10,938 nucleotides of DNA from assembly GCA_036258055.1 (NCBI GenBank), contig DATAEK010000430.1, forward strand, positions 1 through 10,938, given 5' to 3'. Of the stretch, positions 1 through 6,463 are shown one piece after another. The stretch's first letter is position 1. Each line of letters starts with the position of its first letter. A program made the position numbers and the translations under genes. Under the pieces are notes generated by a model that worked only from the letters and a program-made list of their open reading frames with translations, made no database searches and was not told where the DNA came from. This DNA is from DATAEK01 sp036258055. Lineage in GTDB: Bacteria > Acidobacteriota > Vicinamibacteria > Vicinamibacterales > 2-12-FULL-66-21.

Positions 1-536
1 ACTTCGTTCAGGCGCTTGTCGTGATTCGGAAACGGCGGCGACAGGTACTTGACCTTGAAGCTGTCCGCCTTGATCTCGTTCGCGTTGGCCGTGTCGCTGC
101 GCGCGAAGAGGTGCGCGCGCGACTCACCACCCGGATCCTTGCTGACGACGACCTTCGCGTCGTCGACGTCGACCTTCGTGCCGGTGCGATCGAAGAAGGC
201 GCTCGGACCGTCCATCTGCCAGCAGAGGAACTTCAGGCTCTGCCCCTTGTCGCGGATGAACGCGAAGTGCGGGCGGAAGTAGCACGTGAGCGTGTCGTTC
301 GGCGTGAAATACGCGAACCGTGACTTCACCGGATCAGAGGGATCGAAGTCCGGCCCTTTCGTGATCTGCTCGATCGTCAGCGTCGGCTGTTCCAGCATGA
401 CGTGGCTCTCGCGCATGCACGGCGCCTTCTGACCCTGGCTCATCTGCGGCGAGACAACGCACCCATCCGCCGCAGCCGGCGGCGCCGGTGCCGTCAGCAC
501 GAGCCCGAGCACGAGGAGCACAACTTGGGAGACCAT
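1..536 (-). CDS. Secreted protein of unknown function, 5' part (runs off left edge)
   Basis: An uninterrupted minus-strand frame starts at ATG 536-534 and stays open for 178 codons to the window edge, so the C-terminus is missing. The first ~23 residues look like a signal peptide: a hydrophobic VVLLVLGLVL core followed by an Ala/Pro-rich stretch ending in AAA, a plausible cleavage site. The predicted mature part starts close to C26, with a second cysteine at C40 that could form a disulfide. The rest is mixed polar and aromatic sequence (for example TCYFRPHFAF and LKFLCWQMDG) without a transmembrane segment, suggesting an exported soluble beta-rich domain. AGGGG (545-549) lies 8 bases before the ATG and supports this start. 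The gene is divergent from the ABC exporter. I do not recognise the family. That it is a real gene and exported is well supported; the function is unknown. Confidence 0.8.
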   Translation of the reverse strand, partial: MVSQVVLLVLGLVLTAPAPPAAADGCVVSPQMSQGQKAPCMRESHVMLEQPTLTIEQITKGPDFDPSDPVKSRFAYFTPNDTLTCYFRPHFAFIRDKGQSLKFLCWQMDGPSAFFDRTGTKVDVDDAKVVVSKDPGGESRAHLFARSDTANANEIKADSFKVKYLSPPFPNHDKRLNE

Positions 537-580
537 GCGTGATTCCCCTTCAGGAGCGAGAGGGTATCATTTCTTGGTTT

Positions 581-604
581 GTCGCGGGGCCCCACCCCCG
601 CGAC
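581..604. repeat. Perfect 9-bp inverted repeat in a divergent intergenic region
   Basis: GTCGCGGGG (581-589) and CCCCGCGAC (596-604) are exact reverse complements around a 6-base loop. The palindrome lies in the 175-bp gap between the divergent genes starting at 536 (minus) and 712 (plus), so an operator or mRNA leader hairpin is possible. No T-run follows on either strand, so it is not a typical intrinsic terminator. A shorter inverted pair follows (ACCTGC 603-608, GCAGGT 632-637). I see no convincing -35/-10 pair in this gap. Confidence 0.5.
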
Positions 605-711
605 CTGCCAGCGCTCGCTTTCGCTCGCGCCGCAGGTTACCAGCTCTTTGCCGCTTGGATCGGCATTTCGTCCTCAGTCCCGACCTCTTACGTCATACTT
701 CTTGCTCTCTC

Positions 712-2625
712 ATGAGCCCCTCTCGCTCCTCGCGCGACCGCTATCGAGGCTTCCAGCAGGACTACAAGCACCGCCGGCTCGACGACTCCATCGCCGGGGG
801 CAAGGACTCTAAGGCACCGGAACCACCGAGACCGGACCGCGGCAAGCGGCGCGAATACCTGCGCGACTACGCGAGCTGGCTCTGGCCGCACCGCTACGCG
901 GTCGGCTTTTTCTTCCTGCTCGCCCTCATCGCCGCCGGGCTCGAGATGATCGAGCCGCTCTTCATGCGGTTCATCATCGACCGGGTGTTGTTGAATACGA
1001 GCCTCGATCGCGAGGCCCGACTCTCGCACCTCCACCTCGCCGGCGGCGTGTTCGTCGGCGTGATCGTGCTGTCGAACGGCATCCGCGTCTTCAAGGACTA
1101 CCGGCAGCGCCTGCTGAACGTGCGGGTGATGCTCTCGCTCCGCCGATCGCTTTTCGATCGACTCCTGCACCTGCCGCTCCCGACGTTGTGGGACATGAAG
1201 ACGGGCGGGATCCTCTCGCGTTTGACCGGCGACGTGGATACGACGACCGGGCTGCTCCAGATGGCCGTGGTCTCGCCGGGCATCTCGATCATCCGGCTGA
1301 TCATCGCGGTCACGGTGCTGATGGTGCTCAACTGGCGGCTGGCGCTGACGGCGCTCGCGATCATCCCCGGCGTGATGATCATGAGCTTTACGTTCTCACG
1401 CCGCATCCGCCCGATCTACCGCTCGCTCCGCAAGGACGCCGAGCAGATCGACGGCCGCGTCGGGGAGACCTTCTCGGGGATCCGTGTCGTGCGTGCGTTC
1501 CGCCGCGAGACGCGCGAGCTCTTCGACTACATGCTCGGGCGCCACACCGTTCTGCGGAAGGAGCTGTTCGCACATCGCCTGGAGCTGGTCATCTGGACGT
1601 CGTGGGGCCTCCTCACCGCCGCGGTCAACGTCGTCATCGTCTGGTACGGCGGCTATCTGAACGTGATCGGCCGCGCCTCGATCGGCGACATCATGGCGTT
1701 CCAGTGGTACACATTCCTGCTGATGAACCCGGTCTGGAACATCGTCAACTCCTTTTCCGAGCTGCAGCGATCGCTGGCGGCGATGGAACGCGTCTTCGAA
1801 GTCCTGGCGATGCCGAACGACAAGCCGGACCGGCCCGACGCGCGCGACGCTCCGCACGTCGTGCACGAAATCGCGTTCGAGAACGTCGAGTTCGAATATC
1901 GCGAGGGTCAGCCCGTTGTCCGCGACTTCAACGTGGTCGTCCCGGGTGGAACCGTCGTCGCCCTGGTGGGCCGGAGTGGAGCCGGAAAGACGACGGTCAC
2001 GGATCTCGTGGCGAGATTCCACGATCCGACGCGTGGACGCATCCTTTTGAACGGATCCGACATCCGCGATTTCCGCTTGAGCTCGTATCGCAACCTGCTG
2101 GCGATCGTCCAGCAGGATGTCTTCCTGTTCGACGGATCGGTCAAAGACAACATCGCCTACGGCCGGCGCAACGCCAGCGATGCCGAGATCGAGGACGCCG
2201 CCCGCCGCGCCAACGCCCATGAGTTCATCGCCCGGCTGCCGGAGCAGTACGAGACGTTCATCGGCGAGCGCGGCGTCAAGCTGTCAGGCGGCCAGTGTCA
2301 GCGACTCGCGATCGCGAGGGCCATCGTCGCGGCGCCGCAGATCCTGATCCTGGACGAAGCGACCAGCAACCTGGACACCGAGAGCGAACAGCTCATTCAA
2401 GCCTCGATGGCGACATTGCTCGCGGGGAGGACGACGTTCGTGATCGCGCATCGGCTGTCGACCATTCGTCGCGCCGATCTGATTCTGTTGATGGAAGACG
2501 GACGCGTGATCGAGCGCGGCACCCACGACGAGCTGATGGAGGCGCAAGGCCTCTATCACGAGATGGTGCTGCGGCAGATGGAGTCGGCTGCCGTCGAGAG
2601 CGGAGAACAGATCTTGGGGTTCTAG
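712..2625 (+). CDS. ABC exporter half-transporter (MsbA-like, fused membrane and ATPase domains)
   Basis: This is a 637-residue inner-membrane exporter subunit that would act as a dimer, using ATP to move a lipid, drug or peptide outward; the substrate cannot be told. A basic, polar N-terminal tail of ~55 residues precedes the membrane domain, with hydrophobic segments near 63-85, 105-125, 184-229 and 290-347. The ATPase domain follows: Walker A GRSGAGKT (420-427), Q-loop Q468, signature LSGGQ (524-528), Walker B ILILDE (544-549, catalytic E549), SNLD D-loop and H-loop H580. All catalytic residues are present. The residue after LSGGQ is Cys, where Arg, Lys or Gln is usual. The frame is open back to 535, but those 59 codons are Arg/Ser-rich, unlike the family, and touch the divergent gene, so ATG 712 is chosen; it has no clear Shine-Dalgarno. 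No partner half-transporter is nearby, so a homodimer is likely. Confidence 0.93.
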   Translation: MSPSRSSRDRYRGFQQDYKHRRLDDSIAGGKDSKAPEPPRPDRGKRREYLRDYASWLWPHRYAVGFFFLLALIAAGLEMIEPLFMRFIIDRVLLNTSLDREARLSHLHLAGGVFVGVIVLSNGIRVFKDYRQRLLNVRVMLSLRRSLFDRLLHLPLPTLWDMKTGGILSRLTGDVDTTTGLLQMAVVSPGISIIRLIIAVTVLMVLNWRLALTALAIIPGVMIMSFTFSRRIRPIYRSLRKDAEQIDGRVGETFSGIRVVRAFRRETRELFDYMLGRHTVLRKELFAHRLELVIWTSWGLLTAAVNVVIVWYGGYLNVIGRASIGDIMAFQWYTFLLMNPVWNIVNSFSELQRSLAAMERVFEVLAMPNDKPDRPDARDAPHVVHEIAFENVEFEYREGQPVVRDFNVVVPGGTVVALVGRSGAGKTTVTDLVARFHDPTRGRILLNGSDIRDFRLSSYRNLLAIVQQDVFLFDGSVKDNIAYGRRNASDAEIEDAARRANAHEFIARLPEQYETFIGERGVKLSGGQCQRLAIARAIVAAPQILILDEATSNLDTESEQLIQASMATLLAGRTTFVIAHRLSTIRRADLILLMEDGRVIERGTHDELMEAQGLYHEMVLRQMESAAVESGEQILGF

Positions 2626-2688
2626 GGTTCTCGGTTCTCGGTTCTCGGTTCGAAGTGCTCGGTTCGAAGTGCTCGGTGCTAGGTTCCG
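2626..2688. repeat. Heptad-phased tandem repeat tract
   Basis: Directly after the exporter stop there are three copies of GGTTCTC (2626-2632, 2633-2639, 2640-2646) and two copies of the 14-mer GGTTCGAAGTGCTC (2647-2660, 2661-2674). Degenerate units GGTGCTA (2675-2681) and GGTTCCG (2682-2688) follow. Every unit is 7 bp or a multiple, giving 63 bp or nine heptads in one register. One more GGTTCTA (2618-2624) lies one base out of phase inside the end of the exporter gene and supplies the TA of its TAG stop. The tract fills most of the 79-bp gap between convergent genes. It resembles short tandem heptanucleotide repeats known from some bacterial genomes; no function is evident. Confidence 0.85.
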
Positions 2689-2704
2689 ACAGCGCACAGC
2701 GACC

Positions 2705-3196
2705 TCAGCGCTTTAGAACCATGACGTCCTCCCGTACCGCAAAGCCGTGGCGCTGATACAGGCTGCGGCTCTTCGGCGTCGGCCACAGCACGACCGCATC
2801 CACGCTGTGAGCCTCACACTCACGCAGACAGCGTTCGAGCAGCGCGCTGCCGACTCCCGATCCCCTGAGGATTGGCTGCACGTAGAGGTTGCTGATGTAG
2901 CCGTGACGTTCGGGCTCCCCGACCGGATTCGGCAGCTTCTCGATGATCTGAACCCACACATTTCCTCTGATCACGCCTTCACGCTCGACCACCCAGCATC
3001 GCCAGACGCTTTCGGATCCCAGCCGCGGGCGCATCCAGACGGTGCAGCGATCGACGAACGCGGGTTCCGCCTCCGCCGCAGCGCGTAGCGATACGCGCAA
3101 CTCGCACCGGAGGCGCGCAAGCGCCGCAGCATCGGACGGCACCGCCCGTCGAATCACGAGATCCGGGAAGCGTGCCGTCCAAGGTTCGGGGGGCAT
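2705..3196 (-). CDS. GNAT-family N-acetyltransferase
   Basis: This 163-residue cytoplasmic enzyme is predicted to transfer an acetyl group from acetyl-CoA to an amine; the acceptor is unknown. The acetyl-CoA pyrophosphate-binding motif R-x-x-G-x-G is at 111-116 (RGSGVG), right after the typical beta4 strand ISNLYVQP (102-108). The C-terminal part has SLYQRHGF (145-152), the usual GNAT tyrosine/loop element. The N-terminus (VIRRAVPSDAAALARLR, from residue 14) matches the common GNAT beta1-alpha1 opening. The length is that of a single-domain family member. The start at 3196 is the ATG nearest that opening, but it has no strong Shine-Dalgarno. The gene is convergent with the exporter and divergent from the DNA polymerase, with only ~80 bp shared upstream, so the two could be co-regulated. 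Confidence 0.9.
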   Translation of the reverse strand: MPPEPWTARFPDLVIRRAVPSDAAALARLRCELRVSLRAAAEAEPAFVDRCTVWMRPRLGSESVWRCWVVEREGVIRGNVWVQIIEKLPNPVGEPERHGYISNLYVQPILRGSGVGSALLERCLRECEAHSVDAVVLWPTPKSRSLYQRHGFAVREDVMVLKR

Positions 3197-3222
3197 GCCG
3201 GATCATATACAGGAGATAAGCC

Positions 3223-3262
3223 GATCAGGAGAACACATAATGATTCTCTTGGTCTCCTGATC
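3223..3262 (+). promoter_or_regulatory. Hairpin enclosing a Shine-Dalgarno and ATG upstream of the polymerase
   Basis: GATCAGGAGA (3223-3232) and TCTCCTGATC (3253-3262) are perfect 10-bp reverse complements separated by 20 bases. The left arm contains AGGAG (3227-3231), an ideal ribosome-binding site 8 bases before ATG 3240-3242, and that ATG lies in the loop. In mRNA the stem would sequester the ribosome-binding site. A shorter alternative stem exists (GAGAA 3229-3233 with TTCTC 3244-3248). The layout fits translational control of the polymerase gene. However, AGGAG-rich repeats also occur near 8954-9075, so this may instead be a genomic repeat that happens to resemble a ribosome-binding site. 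Confidence 0.4.
3240..3260 (+). other. Six-codon upstream frame (MILLVS-stop) before the polymerase
   Basis: ATG 3240 with AGGAG 8 bases upstream opens a frame of six codons ending at TGA 3258-3260, 17 bases before the GTG start chosen for the polymerase. It could be a leader peptide with reinitiation at 3278. It could also be the true polymerase start displaced by a one-base shift: slipping back one base after the GTC codon (3252-3254) joins the polymerase frame and reads LLILFKTFVTPDATHT. A sequencing or assembly error would look the same. Confidence 0.35.
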
Positions 3263-3277
3263 CTGTTCAAGACCTTC

Positions 3278-5674
3278 GTGACGCCGGACGCCACCCACAC
3301 TCGCGAGATCGATCGAGGGATCGTGTCGGTCTGGGCCGAACCCGACGGGCGGGTCTTCGTGTGGCGGCGGATCCCCGAGACGGGCGTGCTGGTCCGCGAG
3401 TCGATTCGGTTCAGACCGTGGGTCCTGCTCGATCGGCTCGACGATCTCCGTCACCTTGGTGCACGGCTCGTTCGCGACGAGCGATCGGGAGCCACATCGC
3501 CACCACCCTCGCGCGGAACCGTGAGCTATCGCGAGCTGCGGGGACCAGGCGCGCTGCGCTATCTCGTGCGGGCCGATGACATGCGGACGATCCGATCCGC
3601 AATCCTGCACGGTGCGTCGCGGAGGTTTGCCGAGCCGATCAATTCCCTGCGAGAGCTCGGTAAGGCGTCGGTCCTGGCGCTGCCCCTCGAGGAACAGTAC
3701 CTGGTCGCGAGCGGCAGGACCTACTTCCTCGATCTTCCGTTCGACCGCCTGCACCGCATGCAGATCGACCTCGAGACGACCGGTCTCGACGCCGAGCGCG
3801 AACGCATTTTCATGGTCGCCATGCGTACCCCTGATGGAGAAGCGACGGCACTGGAGGCACACGGCGAGGGCGATGCGGCCGAAGCGGATCTGATCCGCCG
3901 GCTCGTGTCGAGCGTTGCGGCTGCGGACCCGGACGTCATCGAGAATCACAACCTTCACGGGTTCGATCTGCCGTTCCTCGATCGCCGGGCACGGCTGCTC
4001 GGTGTGCCGCTCGCACTCGGACGAATCGGGCCGCCGGGACTGCGAACGCGGGCGGCGCGCCGGGGCGTGGTCCTCGAGAAGGATGCGCGCCGCCGCGTGA
4101 GACTGGTGGCGCCGGGGCGGGAACTGATCGACACGCTCGACGCCGTGCTGCGCCACGATTTCTCCACCCGCTCGCTGCCGGATCACGGGCTCAAGTCTGT
4201 CGCGCAGCAGTTGGGCGTGGCGGGTCCGGATCGCGAGCGCATCGCCGGTGACCGGATCTACGAGGTGTACCAGCGCGATCCGGAACGGGTGCGCCGCTAC
4301 GCCGTCGCCGACGTCGAAGAGGTCGCCGGTGTCGCACGTCTGCTCGGGGGTGCGGCGTTCGCCCTCGCGCGGATGGCGCCGCGCCGCTACGAGCGGCTGG
4401 CGGATGCCGGCGCCGCCACCGGCGTCATCGATCCGATGCTGGTGTGCACGTATCTCCGCTCCGGCGCGGCATTGCCGCCTCACGAGCCCGGCGACCGCGA
4501 GCCGCACACGGGCGCTGCGCTTCACCTGTTTGCGTGCGGCGTGGCACAGCGGGTGGTCAAAGCGGATGTCGCCAGCCTGTATCCGTCGCTGATGCGCGCG
4601 TATCGCATTGGACCCGCCCGCGATCGGCTGGGCGCCATGCTGTCGCTCGTGGACAGGCTGGTCGAGCGGCGGCTCGAGGCCAAGGCACGAGCGCGCGCCG
4701 CGCCCGACGGCTCCACCGAACGTCACACCAACGAAGCCATGTCGGCGGCGATGAAGCTGGTCGTGAACTCGGCGTACGGATACCTGGCCGCCGGCGGCGG
4801 GTTGACGCGATTCGCAGATGTCCATGCCGCAAACGAGGTGACGCGGCGCGGACGCGAAACACTCGACCTGATGTGCCGGGCGCTCGCGGAGCGCGGCGTG
4901 ATGCTGCTCGAGGCGGACACCGACGGGGTCTACTTCGCCGTGCCCGAGTCGTGGACCGAGGCGGACGAGCGCCAGGTCGTCGCCGAAGTCGCCGCCCTGC
5001 TTCCCCCGCTGGTGCAGCTGGAGTTCGACGGCCGCTACGCGGCCATGCTGTCCCACGAACCGAAGAACTACGCGCTGCTGACCTACGACGGCACGCTCGT
5101 GCTGCGCGGCGTGGCGTTCCGATCGAGCCGGGCCGAGCCCTACGGCGAAGCGTTCCTGCGCCGCGCGCTCGGTTGCCTGCTCCGCGGGAACGTCCTGGGC
5201 GTTCGTGAGGCGTACCTCTCGACCGTCACGGCCCTGCGCCGGCGCGAGGTCACGACGTTCGATGTGTCGTCGCGGGTCCGCCTGACGAAGACGCCTGCGC
5301 AATACCTCCAAACGCGCGAGGAACGCCGTGAGTTGACCTACGAGGCGCTGCTCGCGACCGGCCGATCGACCTGGACGATCGGCGAGCGCGTCCGGGTCTA
5401 CCGGACCGTCACCGGCTGCGGCGTGGTCCCGTCGTCGGATGACGACGACCGGGCGCGCGAGGGCGCGGATCCCCGTGACTACGATGTCGGACACTACGAG
5501 CGGGTCCTGCTCGAGATCTTCGCGTCGCGCTTCATCCGCGCCTTCGCGCCGGACGACTACGCGGCGGTCTTCGCTGATCCGGATCAGCCGTCGCTCTTCA
5601 CTCGACCGCTGAGCTCGGTCGTTCCGGTGCTCACGCGAACGACCGCCATCGGGGACCAATCGCGGTCTGGCTAA
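3278..5674 (+). CDS. Family B DNA polymerase with 3'-5' exonuclease (Pol II-like)
   Basis: This 798-residue template-directed DNA polymerase is close in length to E. coli Pol II. The proofreading exonuclease is intact: Exo I D164/E166 (IDLETTGLD), Exo II N-H-N-L-H-G-F-D (223-230, D230) and Exo III Y341/D345. The polymerase active site is intact: motif A DVASLYPS (D430), motif B K493-x3-NSAYG (497-501), motif C DTDG (D547/D549), plus the K-N-Y element near 596. Motif C is DTDG, as in many archaeal enzymes, rather than the DTDS of E. coli Pol II. I see no intein or insertion. In E. coli, Pol II acts in repair and translesion synthesis; the same role here is inference. The start is uncertain: GTG 3278 has no Shine-Dalgarno, no in-frame ATG lies just upstream, and the frame stays open upstream, with in-frame CTG codons at 3257 and 3263. 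The gene is divergent from the acetyltransferase and is followed by a palindrome cluster. Confidence 0.93.
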   Translation: MTPDATHTREIDRGIVSVWAEPDGRVFVWRRIPETGVLVRESIRFRPWVLLDRLDDLRHLGARLVRDERSGATSPPPSRGTVSYRELRGPGALRYLVRADDMRTIRSAILHGASRRFAEPINSLRELGKASVLALPLEEQYLVASGRTYFLDLPFDRLHRMQIDLETTGLDAERERIFMVAMRTPDGEATALEAHGEGDAAEADLIRRLVSSVAAADPDVIENHNLHGFDLPFLDRRARLLGVPLALGRIGPPGLRTRAARRGVVLEKDARRRVRLVAPGRELIDTLDAVLRHDFSTRSLPDHGLKSVAQQLGVAGPDRERIAGDRIYEVYQRDPERVRRYAVADVEEVAGVARLLGGAAFALARMAPRRYERLADAGAATGVIDPMLVCTYLRSGAALPPHEPGDREPHTGAALHLFACGVAQRVVKADVASLYPSLMRAYRIGPARDRLGAMLSLVDRLVERRLEAKARARAAPDGSTERHTNEAMSAAMKLVVNSAYGYLAAGGGLTRFADVHAANEVTRRGRETLDLMCRALAERGVMLLEADTDGVYFAVPESWTEADERQVVAEVAALLPPLVQLEFDGRYAAMLSHEPKNYALLTYDGTLVLRGVAFRSSRAEPYGEAFLRRALGCLLRGNVLGVREAYLSTVTALRRREVTTFDVSSRVRLTKTPAQYLQTREERRELTYEALLATGRSTWTIGERVRVYRTVTGCGVVPSSDDDDRAREGADPRDYDVGHYERVLLEIFASRFIRAFAPDDYAAVFADPDQPSLFTRPLSSVVPVLTRTTAIGDQSRSG

Positions 5675-5686
5675 AGCAGGCTAGAG

Positions 5687-5708
5687 CCAGACACTAACGG
5701 TGGTCTGG
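5687..5708. repeat. Imperfect inverted repeat downstream of the polymerase
   Basis: CCAGAC (5687-5692) and GTCTGG (5703-5708) form a 6-bp stem with a 10-base loop. It extends by one pair (G5686 with C5710) if G5709 is bulged. It lies 12 bases after the polymerase stop. No T-run follows, so rho-independent termination is doubtful. It is the first of three hairpins packed into this gap. Confidence 0.4.
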
Positions 5709-5720
5709 GCTGGCTGTAGC

Positions 5721-5779
5721 GTCCGGCTTCAGCCAGGCTTCAGCCGGACCCGTCAGCTGTAGTCCGCCTTCAGGCGGAC
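5721..5779. repeat. Cluster of two short palindromes (REP-like)
   Basis: GTCCGGCT (5721-5728) pairs exactly with AGCCGGAC (5742-5749). Between them GGCTTCAGCC occurs twice as a direct repeat (5725-5734 and 5737-5746). The second palindrome, 12 bases on, is GTCCGCC-TTCA-GGCGGAC (5762-5779), a perfect 7-bp stem with a four-base loop. Both follow the pattern GTCC-G-x-C...G-x-C-GGAC with a TTCA centre, as if derived from one repeat family. Compact GC-rich palindromes between genes are typical of REP-type elements. Function here is unknown; mRNA 3' end stabilisation for the polymerase transcript is possible. Confidence 0.65.
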
Positions 5780-5800
5780 CAGGACCGCATCGAAATTCTG

Positions 5801-5829
5801 TTGCGAACTGCTCTGCCGGACACTAGGAT
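5801..5829 (+). promoter_or_regulatory. Candidate sigma-70-type promoter for the DUF1579/permease unit
   Basis: TTGCGA (5801-5806) and TAGGAT (5824-5829) match the -35 and -10 consensus hexamers at four of six positions each and are separated by exactly 17 bases. The placement, 22 bases before the ATG at 5852, suits a short leader carrying the strong GGAGGAG site (5842-5848). Such matches also arise by chance, and acidobacterial promoters are poorly characterised. Confidence 0.35.
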
Positions 5830-5851
5830 TCGCCCTTGAACGGAGGAGAAC

Positions 5852-6412
5852 ATGACACGAAAGCCACTCGTATTCGTGGGCGTCTGTGCCGTCGTCGCCG
5901 TCATCGGGTTCCAGGCGATCGGCGTGGGACAGGCGCAAGCGCCGGCGCCGCCCAAACCGGGCCCCGAGCATCAACGCCTCGCCTACTTCGTCGGCAAATG
6001 GGTCGGCGAGGGAGAAATGAAGGCGAGCCCGATGGGGCCCGCCGGAAAGATCAGCTCGGTCGACACCTGTGACTGGTTCGACGGGCACTTTTCCGTCGTC
6101 TGCCGTTCCGAAGGTAAGTCGCCCGCCGGCCCTATGAAGAGCATCGGGATCCTCAGCTATAGCCCTGAGGAGAAGGTCTACACCTACTACGGCACCGACA
6201 ACTCCGGCATGGTCATGACGACCGTTCCGAAGGGCACGGTCCAGGGCGACACGTGGACCTACACCGACGAGAGCCTGATGGGCGGCCAGAAGGTCAAGTC
6301 ACGCGTCACCATCAAGGAACTGTCTCCCACGTCGTATACGTTCACGATGGAAATGCAGGGGGCCGACGGCAAGTGGATGCCGCTCATGGAGAGCAAGAAC
6401 ACGAAGAAGTAA
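5852..6412 (+). CDS. Secreted DUF1579-like protein
   Basis: This 186-residue exported protein has a signal peptide at ~1-30: KPLVFVGVCAVVAVIGF forms the hydrophobic core and GQAQA the likely cleavage region. The mature part opens with LAYFVGKWVGEGEMK (43-57), the characteristic start of DUF1579-type domains, in which a G-x-W follows a short helix and leads into beta-strands. Many alternating strands follow (SIGILSYSPEEKVYTYYGT, then WTYTDES, VKSRVTIKEL and YTFTMEMQ), consistent with a small beta-barrel. C73 and C84 may form a disulfide. The domain family has no established biochemical activity. GGAGGAG ends 3 bases before the ATG, so the start is secure. The stop lies 51 bases before the permease gene on the same strand, which suggests one operon. 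Confidence 0.85.
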   Translation: MTRKPLVFVGVCAVVAVIGFQAIGVGQAQAPAPPKPGPEHQRLAYFVGKWVGEGEMKASPMGPAGKISSVDTCDWFDGHFSVVCRSEGKSPAGPMKSIGILSYSPEEKVYTYYGTDNSGMVMTTVPKGTVQGDTWTYTDESLMGGQKVKSRVTIKELSPTSYTFTMEMQGADGKWMPLMESKNTKK

Positions 6413-6463
6413 ACGTTCTGGAACTTCCGGGCGCGATTCGCGGAATAGATACGAGGAGATTCT

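Noticed and set aside
581..604. Intrinsic terminator
   Set aside because: The hairpin is strong but no T-run follows on either strand, and it lies between two gene starts, not at a gene end.
535..711. Extended N-terminus for the exporter starting at 535
   Set aside because: The extra 59 residues are low-complexity and unlike exporter N-termini, they include the intergenic palindrome, and the start would touch the divergent gene.
1188..2222. 344-codon plus-strand frame within the exporter gene, and a 274-codon minus-strand frame at 1396-2220
   Set aside because: Both overlap the well-supported ABC exporter and read as Arg/Asp/Gly-rich sequence without domains.
2626..2688. Possible CRISPR array
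   Set aside because: Units are 7 or 14 bp and directly abutting, with no spacers and no cas genes nearby.
3203..5659. Very long open frame (818 codons) on the minus strand opposite the polymerase
   Set aside because: It is an antisense shadow of GC-rich coding sequence. It is rich in Arg, His, Asp and Gln with no recognisable domain, while the plus strand carries every family B polymerase motif.
3278..5674. Polymerase as part of a prophage or defence island
   Set aside because: There are no phage structural, integrase, toxin, nuclease or restriction genes in the window, and its neighbours are ordinary housekeeping-type or envelope genes.
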